Assembly (NCBI GenBank): GCA_031390755.1
Contig: JANMTS010000105.1
Location: 1 to 64,000, forward strand
Length of the DNA stretch: 64,000 bases
Source: DATMER01 sp031390755
GTDB lineage: Bacteria; Acidobacteriota; Thermoanaerobaculia; Multivoradales; UBA5704
Reading direction: 5' to 3'
A program made the translations under genes and the position numbers. Under the pieces are notes generated by a model that saw only the letters and a list, made by a program, of their open reading frames with translations, was not told the origin of the DNA and did not search any database. Shown here piece after piece: positions 41,401-53,400 of the stretch; positions within the stretch are counted from its first letter, which is position 1, and each line of letters begins with the position of its first letter.

Positions 41401-44400
41401 GTCCACTCAGGAGCCCGGTTGTCGGACCTGTCCGTCTTCACCGGCGAGGAGCGGCGGCAGCTCCTTCTCGGGGGCGAGCGCGGCGAGGATCTGCCGCCCG
41501 AGGAGACACTAGCCGGCCGGATCGCTGCTCTGGCGCGCAGTCGTCCCGGGGCGACGGCGGCCGTGCTTGGCGATGCCGGACTGACCTATGTCGAGCTGGA
41601 CCGCCGAGCCGGCGCGCTGGCCGGCCGTCTCCGGCGCCTGGGCGTCGAGACGGGCGACCGGGTGGGGCTGTCGGTCGGCCGCTCGTTCGAGCTGCTCGTC
41701 GGCCTCCTTGGTATCTGGAAGGCCGGTGCCGCCTACGTGCCGCTCGATCCCGCCTACCCGTCGGCGCGCCTCGACTGGATGAAGGAGGACGCGGGCCTGC
41801 GGCTCGTCCTGGATGCGGACCTGATCGCAGATCGCGAAGATGGGGCCGCCGAGCTGCCGGACCTCTCGCTCGAACTTCCGGCCTACGTCATCTATACGTC
41901 GGGATCGACCGGACGGCCGAAGGGCGTCGTGGTGACCCATCGGGGGCTGCCCGGCCTGGCCGAGTCGCAGTGTCGCCTGTTCGGGATCGGCCCCGAGAGC
42001 CGGGTTCTCCAGTTCGCCTCGCCGAGCTTCGACGCGTCGGTCTCCGAGATCGCGACGGCGCTCTGGGCCGGCGCCACGCTGGTGCTCGGCTCGGACGACG
42101 AGCGGATGCCGGGGCCGGGCCTGGTGGAGCTGCTGCGGAGCCGGCGGGTCACGGTCGCGACCCTGCCGCCGTCGGCGCTCGCCGCTCTGCCCGTCTCTGA
42201 GTTGCCCGATCTGGCCACCCTGGTCGTGGCGGGCGAGCCCTGCCCGGTCGACCTGGCGCGGATCTGGGCGGCGGGCCGGCGCTTCGTCAACGCCTACGGC
42301 CCGACCGAGACCACGGTCTGCGCCACGGCCGGCGTCTGGGACGGCGGCGGCTCTTTCCTCGCGCTGGGCCGGCCGATGGCCGGGTTGGAGGTTCTCCTGC
42401 TGGACGCCTGGGGCGATCCGGCGCCGGTCGGCGTGGCCGCCGAGCTGTGCGTTGCCGGTCCGGGCCTGGCGCAGGGCTATTTGAATCTCCCGGCCCAGAC
42501 GGCCGAGCGCTTCGTGCCGCATCCGCTCTCGGAACGGCCGGGCGAGCGTCTGTACCGCACCGGCGACCTGGCGCGCCTGCGCTCAACCGGCGAGCTGGAA
42601 TCGCTGGGCCGGCTCGATGAGCAGGTCAAGATCCGCGGCGTCCGAGTCGAGCCCGGCGAGGTCGAGGCCGTGCTGCGCGCCCACCCCGCGGTGGCGGATG
42701 CGGCCGTGATTCCTCGTTCCGACGCCGCCGGCACCGCCGGCACCGTCCTGGCCGCGTTCGTCGTCGCCTGCGAGCCGATCGTCTCCGGCGGGCTGCGAGT
42801 CTTCCTGCGCGAGCGCCTCCCCGAGGCCCTGGTGCCGTCGCACTACGCCGTGCTCGACCGGCTGCCTCTCTCGCCGAGCGGCAAGGTCGACCGCCGCGCG
42901 CTCGCCGGGCTCTCTCTGGAGACCGCGGCGTTCGGGGATGCCGGCGCGCCGCGGACGCCGGTCGAGGAGCTGCTGGCCGGCCTCTTCGCCGAGGTGCTCG
43001 GCCGCGAGCGGGTCGGCGCCGACGAGAGCTTCTTCGATCTCGGCGGGCATTCGCTGCTCGCCACGCGGCTGACCGCCCGGGCGCAATCGGCGTTTGGTGT
43101 CGATCTGCCTCTGCGCGCACTGTTCGAGAGCCCGTCCGTGCGCGCGCTGGCGGTCCGGATCGAGGATCTGGTCCGCAGTTTTGAGGGGGGTGAGGCGAGC
43201 GCCGCGCCGCCGCTGGTGCCGGTGCCGCGCGGTGTCCGGGGCGGTGAGCTGCCGCTCTCCTTCGCCCAGGAGCGCCTCTGGTTCCTCGACCAGCTCGCGC
43301 CCGGGCTGGCGACCTACAACATGCCGCTGGCACTCGCCCTGCGCGGCGATCTCTCCTGGCCGGCCCTGGCCGGGGCGCTCACCGGAGTCGTCCGTCGTCA
43401 CGAGGTTCTGCGCACGACGTTTGCCGCCGTCGACGGCCGGCCGGTCCAGGTGGTGCGGCCTTCAGCGGTATCGGCGGGGGCGGGGATCGAGCCGCCGGTC
43501 GTGGATCTCGGCGGTCTGCCCGAGGCCCGGCGCTGGGAGACGGCGCGGGCGCTCGCGGCCGAGGACGCGGCCCGGCCGTTCGATCTCGCGCGCGGGCCGC
43601 TGTTGCGGGTCGCCCTCTACCGGCTGGAGCCGGCTCTGCACGTGGCCGCGGTCAACGTCCATCACATCGTCTACGACGGCTGGTCGGCCGGCGTGCTCGT
43701 GCGCGAGTTGGGCGCGCTGTACGCCGACCCGGCCGCACGGTTGGGATCGTTGCCCGTTCAGTACGGGGACTTCGCGGTCTGGCAGCGGAGCTGGCTCTCC
43801 GGGGCAACCCTCGACCGCCAGCTCGCCTGGTGGCGGGAGCATCTCGCCGGGGCGCCCGCCGTTCTCGATCTGCCGCTCGACCGACCCCGGCCGGCCATGC
43901 AGACCTTCCGCGGCGCCCACGTGACGGCGGCTCTGACCGAGGACGTGTCGCGCAATGTCGCCGGCATCGCCGGCATCGCCGGCATCGCCAGCGTGGCGTC
44001 GCTGGCCCGGTCGAGCGGCGCGACCCTCTTCATGGTTCTGCTGGCCGCCTTCCAGGCGCTGCTCTCCCGGATCTCGGGGCAGGACGACGTGGTCGTGGGC
44101 ACGCCGGTCGCCAACCGCGGACGGGCGGAGACCGAGAACCTGATCGGCTTCTTCGTGAACACGCTCGCCCTCCGCGGCCGTCTTGTCGAGAACGGGGGCG
44201 CGCCGTCGTTCTCGCACTGGCTGGAGCAGGTCCGGGAGGTCGCGATCGGCGGGTACGCCCATCAGGACATCCCGTTCGAGAAGCTGGTGGACGGGATCGG
44301 GATCGAGCGCAGCCTGTCGTGGTCGCCACTGTTCCAGGCCATGCTCGTCGTCCAGAACGCGGCTTCTCAAAGTGAAGGACGCCTCGATCTTCCCGGGCTG

Positions 44401-47400
44401 ACCCTGGAGGCCGTGCCTTCCGAGGGGCTGGCCGTCTCGAAGTTCGACCTGACGCTCGTCGCCGCCGAGACACCGCCCGGGATTGCCGGCTCGTGGGAGT
44501 ACAACCCGGACCTCTTCGACCGCTCGACGATCGAGCGCCTGGCCGGCGCGTTCGCCTCGCTGCTCGCGGCGGCGGTGGCGCGGCCGGCGACCCGGCTGTC
44601 CGACCTGCCGCTGCTGTCGCCGGACGAGCGCATCCAGATCGTCGCAGCCGGTTTCGGCCCAGATCCCGATGCGGACGCCGGCCTTCTGCTTCACGAGCAG
44701 TTCGAGGCCTGGGCGGACCGCCAGCCCGAGGCTCCGGCGGTGATCGCGCCCGCGGGGACGCTGACCTATGCCGAGCTGGATCGCCGGGCGAACCACGTCG
44801 CCCGCCGCCTGCGCCGCCTCGGCGTGGGGCCGGACGTGCTCGTCGGAATCTGCGCGGAGCGGTCGCCGGAGATGGTGGCCGGCGTGCTCGGCATCCTGAA
44901 GGCCGGCGGCGCCTATGTGCCGCTCGATCCGGCCTATCCCTCCGAGCGCCTCGCCTTCCTCGTCGAGGACGCGCGAGCGTCCGTGATCGTCACCCAGGGG
45001 GCGCTGGCCGACCGACTGCCTGCGTCGTCCGCCGAGCTTCTGCTGTTGGATGAGGAGGAAAGCCGCTCCCGAGTCGTGGGCGACGCAGGTACGGTGGCGG
45101 ACAACCTGGCCTATGTGATCCACACTTCGGGCTCGACCGGCCGGCCCAAGGGAGTGCTGGTACCGCACCGCGGATGGCGCAACCTGGCGGACGCCCAGAG
45201 GCGGCTCTTCGGCCTCGGGCCGGACGCCCGGGTGCTCCAGTTCGCCTCGCTCAGCTTCGACGCCTCGGCCTGGGAGATCGCGCTGGCGTTCGGCTCCGGC
45301 GGCGCGCTGGTGCTCGGTCCGCCCGAGCGGCTGCTCTCCGGCGACGAGCTGGCCGGGCTGCTGGCGCAGAGCACGGTCGCCACGCTGCCGCCGACCGCGC
45401 TCGCCGTGCTGCCGGCCGCGGAAACGCCGCAACTCACCACGCTGATCGTGGCCGGCGAGGCCTGTCCTCCCGAGTTGGCCCGTCGCTGGTCGTCATGGTC
45501 CGGGGGCCGGCGGTTCTTCAACGCCTACGGTCCCACCGAAAGCTCGGTCTGCGCCACCGCCGCGCTCTACGACGGCGGCGAGCGCCTGCCGATCGGCCGC
45601 CCGATCGCGGGGTTCCAGGTCTGCGTGCTCGACGCCTCGGGAGAGCTGCTGCCGCCGGGCGTGCCGGGCGAGCTCTGTCTTGGCGGCATGGGCGGCCCCG
45701 GCCTGGCGCGCGGCTATCTGCACCTGCCCGACCGCACCGCCGAGCGCTTCGTCCCCAATCCGTACGCCGGGACGCCGGGCGAGCGACTGTACCGGACCGG
45801 CGACCTGGCGCGATGGCTGCCGGACGGGAATCTTGAGTACCTCGGGCGCATCGACCAGCAGGTGAAGGTGCGCGGCTTCCGCATCGAGCCCGGCGAGATC
45901 GAGGCCGCGCTGGCCGCGCTGCCGGGCGTGCGCGAGGCCGTCGTCGTGGTCCGGGAGGACGCTCCCGGCGACCGGCGGCTGGTTGGTTACGTCGTTCCAG
46001 CCGGGCAAGGTCTCGATCCCGCCGCCCTGGGGAGACTGCGCGGCGAGCTCGAGCGCATTCTTCCGCGGCACGCCGTGCCGTCCGCGATCGTCGAGCTGCG
46101 CGCCCTGCCGCTCACGCCGAACGGCAAGGTCGACCGCCGCGCGCTGCCCGCGCTGGAGCGCGCTGCCGGAGCCCGGAGCCGCACGGCGCCCGGTACCGAC
46201 ATCGAACGGATCCTCGCCGCGGTCTGGGCCGAGGTGCTCCGGCAGCCCGAGGTCGGCGTCCACGACAACTTCTTCGAGCTGGGCGGCGACTCGATCCTGA
46301 GCATCCAGGTGGTCGCCCGCGCCGCGCGCCAGGGCGTGCGCATCACGCCGCGGCAGGTCTTCGAGCACCAGACGATCGCGGGGCTGGCGGTGCTGGCGGG
46401 GGTGGCGCAGACGGGCGGGGCCGGGCTGGCGGAGGAGGCGGGGCCGGTCTCCGGGCCGGTCGCGCTCACGCCGATCCAGCGCTGGTTCCTCGATCCCGAC
46501 CCGGTCGATCCCGAGCATTTCGCGCAGTCCGTGCTGCTGGCGGTCCGGGGCGGGCTGGGTGCAGAAACGGCCGAGCGCGCGCTCTCCGTCCTCGTCGAAC
46601 ACCACGACGCGCTCCGGTTGCGCTTCATTCGAGAATCGGATGGCTGGCGGCAGTGGAACGCCTCGCCGGCCGAGGCGCCGCCGGCCTGGGAGCGGATCGA
46701 CCTCTCCGGTCTGCCCAGGGAGGAAGCGGTCCGGGAGCTGACCGCCGCGGCGGCCCGCGCCCAGTCGAGCTTCGACCTCGCCACGGGACCGACCGTCCGC
46801 GGTCTCTGGCTCGATCTGCCGGACGGCGAGGCGCGCCTGTTCCTCGCCATTCACCACCTGTCGGTCGACGGTGTGTCCTGGCGCGTGCTGCTGGAGGATC
46901 TCGAAACCCTCTGCCGTGGCGGGGCGCTCCCGGCGTTACCGCCGAAGACCACCTCGTTCCAGCGCTGGGCGGAGCGGCTGGCCCTGCACGCACCCGAGGT
47001 GGAAGCAGAGCGCGCCTGGTGGCTCGCCGAGTCGCGGGGCGACTCGGTCCGGCTGCCGCTCGCCCGGAATGACCGCGAGGGTCGGAACCTGGAGGCTTCG
47101 GCCCGCTCTCTCGGCGCGGCGCTCTCCGCGGACGAGACCCGCGCGCTGCTCCAGGAGATGCCGGCGGCGTTCCGCACCCAGGTCAACGACGTGCTGCTGG
47201 CGGCTCTCGCCCTGGCTCTCGCCGGCCCGGGCCGGGCTCTGAGGGTGGCGCTCGAAGGGCACGGCCGCGAGGAGATCGACTCGGAGACCGGATCCGGCAT
47301 CGATCTGTCGCGGACGGTCGGCTGGTTCACCACGGCCTTCCCGGTGCGCCTGGCCGTGCCGGCCAGCGGCGGCGCCGTCGACGCGCTGCTGTCGATCAAG

Positions 47401-50400
47401 GAGCATCTGCGGGCGATGCCCGGGCGCGGGCTCGGTTTTGGCCTGCTGGGTCTGGAGGTCGAGTGGCCCGAGGTCTCCTTCAACTACCTCGGGCAGTTTG
47501 ATTCGGTGCTCGGAGGCGATCCGCTGTTCGTGCGGGCCGGCGAGCCTACAGGACCGCCGCGCAGCCCCCGCGCGCCGCGGGCGCACCGGCTCGACGTGAC
47601 CAGCGTGGTCGCAGGCGGCCGGCTGCGGGTCGACTGGACGTTCGGCGATTCGCTCACGCCCGCCACGGTCGAGCGGCTGGCCGGGCGTTTCGCGGAGAGC
47701 CTGCGCGAGCTGATCGCCCTCGGCCGCGCCGCGGTGGCGGCCCGCTCGGCCGTCTACACGCCGTCCGACTTCCCGCTGGCGCGCCTCGACACCGCCGGCC
47801 TCTCGACCGTGCTCGGCGGCGAGTGGGGCGTCGAGGACATCTACCCGCTCTCGCCGCTTCAGGAGGGGATGCTCTTCCACACCCTCTACCACCCGGGCTC
47901 GGGCGTCTACGTGGCGCAGCTCGCCGCCGGCTTCGAGGGCGACCTCGACGCCGCGCTTCTCGAAGAGGCCTGCCGCCGGCTGGTCCGGCACCATCCGGTG
48001 CTCCGGACCTCGTTCCGCTGGGAGGGCCTGGTCCGTCCGCTCCAGGTGGTCCACGCGGGCGCCGAGGTGCGCATCGAGGTCGAGGACTGGCGCGCCCAGG
48101 AGATCGAGGACCGGCTGCGGACTCTCCTCCGGGCCGACCGCGAGCGCGGCTTCGATCTGTCGCGGGCGCCGATCATGCGCTGGACGCTGATCCGCACCGG
48201 CGACCGCTCGCACACGCTGCTCTGGTCCCACCATCACATCCTGCTCGACGGCTGGTCCTTCTCGGCGATCGCCGGGGAGTTCCTGGCCGCCTACGACGGC
48301 CTGAAGCGGGGTTCCGAAGCGATGCCCCCCAGGCTGCCGACGCACCGGCCCTACCGGGACTACATCGCCTGGCTCGACCGGCAGGATCCGGCGGCGCTCG
48401 AAGCGTACTGGCGGCGCACGCTCTCCGGCTGGACCGAGCCGACCCCCCTGCCGTTCGGCTCCGGCGAGGGCCAGGGCGCCGCGATGCGCGGGCTCCGGCT
48501 CGGCGCCGACTCGACCGCGACGCTCCAGGAGCAGGCGCGGCGCCACCAGCTCACGCTCAACACGCTCGTCCAGGCGGCCTGGGCGATCCTCCTCGGCCGT
48601 CACGCCGGGGTGGAGGATGTGGTCTTTGGCGCCACGGTCTCCGGCCGGCCGGCCGACCTGCCGGGCGTCGAGTCGATGGTGGGGCTGTTCATCAACACGC
48701 TGCCCGTCCGCTTCAGTGTCGCCGACGGTTCCGGCGGCTTGGCGCTCCTGCCCTGGCTGCGGGAGGCCCAGCGGCGCCAGTCCGAGCTGCTCCAGCACGA
48801 GCACACGCCGCTCGTGGACGTCCAGCGCTGGAGCGAGCTGCCGCGCGGCCGGGCGCTGTTCGAGAGCATCCTGGTGTTCGAGAGCTATCCGCGGGAAGAG
48901 GCGCTCGTCCAGGAGGGCGGTTCCGCGGACTCCGGCCGGCTGCGGGTGGCGGACGTCCGCGCCGTCGAGCAGACCAACTATCCGCTGACCGTGGTGGCCG
49001 CGCCGGGCGTTCAGCTGGCGCTGCGGATCGACTACGACCGGTCGCGGTACGACGGGGAGACGGTGGCCCGGCTGCTCGGCCAGCTCGGCGGGCTCCTCGA
49101 TGCGATGGCCGCGGATCTGCGCGTCGGCGGCACGGCCCGCCTGTCGGAGCTGCCGCTGCTGTCGTCGGAAGACGAGCGACAGGTGTTGATCGGCCTCGAC
49201 GCGCGTCGGAGCTTCGACGTCTTCTGTCTGCACGAGCGCTTCGCGGCTCGCGCCGCGGCGACGCCCGACCGGATCGCGGCGACGTTCGACGGAGAAAGCC
49301 TGACGTACGGGGAGCTCGACCGGCGCACGAACCGGGTCGCCCGACACCTGCAGGCGAGGGGAGCCCGGCCGGAGTCGCTCGTCGCCCTCCGGTTGGAACG
49401 CTCGCTGGAGATGGTGGTCGGCGTCCTCGGCATCCTCAAGTCCGGAGCCGCCTACCTGCCGCTCGACCCGGCCTATCCGGCCGAACGCATCGACTTCATC
49501 ACCGCCGACTCCGGCGCCGGCCTGACCGTGACCGGCGAGACGATCGCCGAGGCGATGCGCGAAAGCGACGAGCCGATCCAGAGCGGAGCCGGTCCGGAGA
49601 GCCTGGCCTACGTCATCTACACCTCGGGCTCGACCGGCCGACCGAAGGGCTCGCTCATCACCCACGCGAATGCCTCACGGCTGTTCTCCTCGACCGAGGG
49701 GCTGTTCGGCTTCGGCGAGGACGATGTCTGGAGCCTGTTCCACTCGGTGGCGTTCGACTTCTCGGTCTGGGAGATCTGGGGGGCGCTGCTCTACGGCGGC
49801 CGGCTCGTGGTCGTCCCCTGGGAGACGAGCCGCTCGCCGGAGGCGTTCTGCGAGCTGGTGCTCGCGGAGGGCGTGACCGTGTTGAGCCAGACGCCGTCGG
49901 CGTTCCGGCAGCTGCTGCCCTGGCTGGAGAAGAGGGGAGACGGAGACCTGCGGTACGTGGTCTTCGGCGGCGAGGCGCTGGAGCCGGCGACGCTCGGAGC
50001 CTGGCTCGGCCGGGAGGACAGGACGGTGCTGCCGGTTAACATGTACGGCATCACGGAGACGACGGTCCACGTGACGTTTTGTCCTTTGGATGGGCAAGGG
50101 CTCCCCCTCTCCCGGGGGGGGGGGGGTGGGAGATGGGAGAGGGGGCCGGGGGGTGAGGATTCGAAGCCTCGCAGCCCCATCGGCGAACCCCTGCCCGACC
50201 TCTGGCTGGCGCTGCTCGACCGCCGGGGCAACCCGGTCCCGCTGGGCGCGCCGGGCGAGATCCACGTCGGCGGCGCCGGCCTGATGCGAGGGTATCTGAA
50301 CCGGCCGGAGCTGACCGCCGAGCGGCTGATCCCTTCACCGATTGGGGCCGAGCCGGGAGCGCGTCTGTACCGCTCGGGCGATCTGGCACGGCGGCGACCG

Positions 50401-53400
50401 GACGGCGAGCTGGAGTTCCTCGGCCGCGCCGACCAGCAGGTGAAGATCCGCGGCTTCCGCATCGAGCCGGGTGAGATCGAGGCGGCGCTCGTGGCCTGCC
50501 CGGGCGTCGAGGACGCGGCCGTCTCGGTCCGCGACGACCTGCCCGGCGGCCGGGCTCTGGCCGCCTGCGTCGCCGGGAAAGGCTTGTCCGCGCCGGACCT
50601 GAGGGAGGCGCTGAAAGTCCGGCTGCCGGACTACATGGTGCCGGCCCACGTCCTGATCCTGGATGCCCTGCCGCTGACCGTCCACGGCAAGGTCGACCGG
50701 CAGGCATTGAGCTTGCTACCTATATATATAGAGGGCAAGAACCCGATCGAGCTGCGGAGCCCGGCCGAGGAGCTGCTGGCTGGGATCTTCGCCGAGGTGC
50801 TGGGCCGCGAGCAGGTCGGGGCCGAGGACGACTTCTTCGAGCTGGGCGGCCACTCGCTGCTCGCCACCCAGGTGACCTCGCGGGTGCGCTCGGTGTTCGG
50901 CGTGGAGCTGGCGCTGCGGGAGCTGTTCGAGAACCCGACCGTCCGCGGCCTCGCCGCCCACGTCCGGACGGGAACCGCCGTCGAAGCCCCGCCGCTGGTG
51001 CCGGTTCCCCGTGACCTGGATCTCCCGATGTCGTTCGCCCAGGAGCGGCTCTGGTTTCTGGACCAGCTCGCGCCGGGCTCGGCCGCCTACAACGTGCCGT
51101 TGGCTCTGGGCCTGCGCGGCGCGCTGTCGCTGCCGGCGCTCGGGGCGGCTCTGTCGGCGCTCGTCGATCGGCACGAGGCGCTGCGCACCACGTTCGCGGA
51201 GGGCCGGCAGATCGTCGGCGGGCCGGTCGCGGTGCCGGTTCCGGTCGTCGACCTGACCGGCGCTTCCGACGCCGAGGCCAGGCGCCTGACCGCGGCGGAG
51301 GCGGCCCGGCCGTTCGACCTCGCCGCCGGCCCGGTGTTCCGCGCCCTGGTGCTGCGCCTGGACGACGACCGTCACCTCCTTCTTCTAACGCTTCATCACA
51401 TCGTGGCCGACGGCTGGTCGCTCGGCGTCCTGGTGGGCGAGGCCGGCGAGCTGTACGCTGCGGCTCTCGAAGTCCGGCCGGCGTCCCTGCCTGCCTTGCC
51501 GGTGCAGTACGCGGACTTCGCGGTGTGGCAGCGGTCGTGGCTCACCGGCGGCGTGCTGGCCGCGCAGATCGCCTGGTGGCACGGCCAGCTGGCCGGCGCA
51601 CCGGTGCTGCTCGAGCTGCCGCTCGACCGGCCGCGGCCTCCCGCCCAGACCTACCGCGGCGCGCACGTGCCGGTCCGGTTCTCGCCGGAGCTGTCCCGGC
51701 AGCTCGCCGCCTGGAGCCGCGGTCAGGGCGCGACGCTCTTCATGACGCTCCTCGGAGCCTTCCAGGCGCTGCTCGCCCGGCTCTCCGGCCAGGACGACGT
51801 GGTCGTCGGCACGCCGGTCGCCAACCGCAACCGGGCCGAGACCGAGCGGCTGCTCGGCTTCTTCGTCAACACGCTCGCCCTGCGCGGCCGGCCGCGTCCT
51901 GACCTGGCATTCCCGGGCTGGATCGCGGAGGTCCGCGAGACGGCGCTCGGCGCCTACGCTCACCAGGATCTGCCGTTCGAGCGCCTGGTCGAGGAGCTGC
52001 AGCCGGAGCGCAGCCTCGCGCACTCGCCGGTCTTTCAGGTCATGCTCGTGCTGCAGAACGCCGTCGGCGAAGGGACTGGCCAGGCGGGTCTTCCGGGTCT
52101 GACTCCGGAGCCGACCGGCGGCGGCAGCCCCCCGGTCGCCAAGTTCGACCTCACGCTCTCCCTCGAAGAGACGACGGGCGGGCTCGCCGGCTCTCTGGAG
52201 CACCGCACCGACCTCTTCGACGCCGCGACCGCTCACCGCTTTGCCCGCCTGCTGGAGACGCTGATCGAGGCGGCAGTCAGCAGGCCGGAGACGCCGCTCG
52301 CCGACCTGCCGCTGCTGTCGGACCCGGAGCGCGGCGAGCTGCTCGCCGCCGGACGCGGCCCCGTGGATCCGGACCTCCGGCCGGCCGCCCTGCACGAGCT
52401 GTTCGCCACCCAGGCGGCGCGGACGCCGGACGCCGTGGCCGTGGTCTTCGGGGAAGCCCGCCTCACCTACCGCGAGCTCGACGAGGCCTCCAACCGGCTC
52501 GCCCGGCACCTGCGCAAGCGCGGGGTGGGGCCGGAGACCCTGGTGGCGCTCTCGGTGGACCGCTCGCTGCGGCTCGTCGTCGGCATCCTGGGTATCTCGA
52601 AGGCCGGCGGCGCGTTCGTGCCGCTCGACCCGGGGCTGCCTCCCGCTCGCCTGGAGATGATCCTGAACGAGACCTCTCCGATCGAGGTCACGGCGCGCGA
52701 GCCCGAGGTCGGAGAGGAGAGCGGGCCGCTCGACTGGCCCGACAGGCGCGACGGGGACACCGGTCCCGACCACCTGGCCTACGTCATCTTCACCTCCGGC
52801 TCGACCGGCCGGCCCAAGGGCGTGGCGGTCCCGCACCGCGGCCTCGCCTCGCTGGCCGCGGCGCAGGCCGCGCTCTTCGCGGTGGAGCCCGGCTCGCGCG
52901 TCCTCCAATTCGCCTCGGCCGGCTTCGACGCCTCGGTCTCGGAGATCGTGGTGACGCTGGCCGCGGGCGCCACCCTCCATCTCGCGGAGCGCGCCCGGAT
53001 CCTCCCCGGCGCCGATCTCGCGAAGCTGCTCGTCGACGAGGCGATCTCGGTCGTCACCCTGCCGCCGTCCGCGCTCGCGGTGATGCGGCCGGAGTCGTTC
53101 CCCGCTTTGAAGACGCTCGTGGTGGCTGGCGAGCCCTGCCCGCCGGAGACCGCCCGGTCCTGGATGAAAAGCGGGCCCAGGAACCGGCGGTTCGTCAACG
53201 CCTACGGTCCGACCGAGGCGACCGTCTGCGCCACCGCCGAGATCGTGACCGACGCGGACCGCATCACCGTGGGCCGGCCGATCGACGGCGCCGAGGCCTT
53301 CGTGCTCGACCGCCGGATGGAGCCCGTGCCGCCCGGCGTGCCCGGAGATCTCTACCTCGCCGGGCCGGGCCTCGCGCGCGGTTATCTGCGGCGGCCCGAC

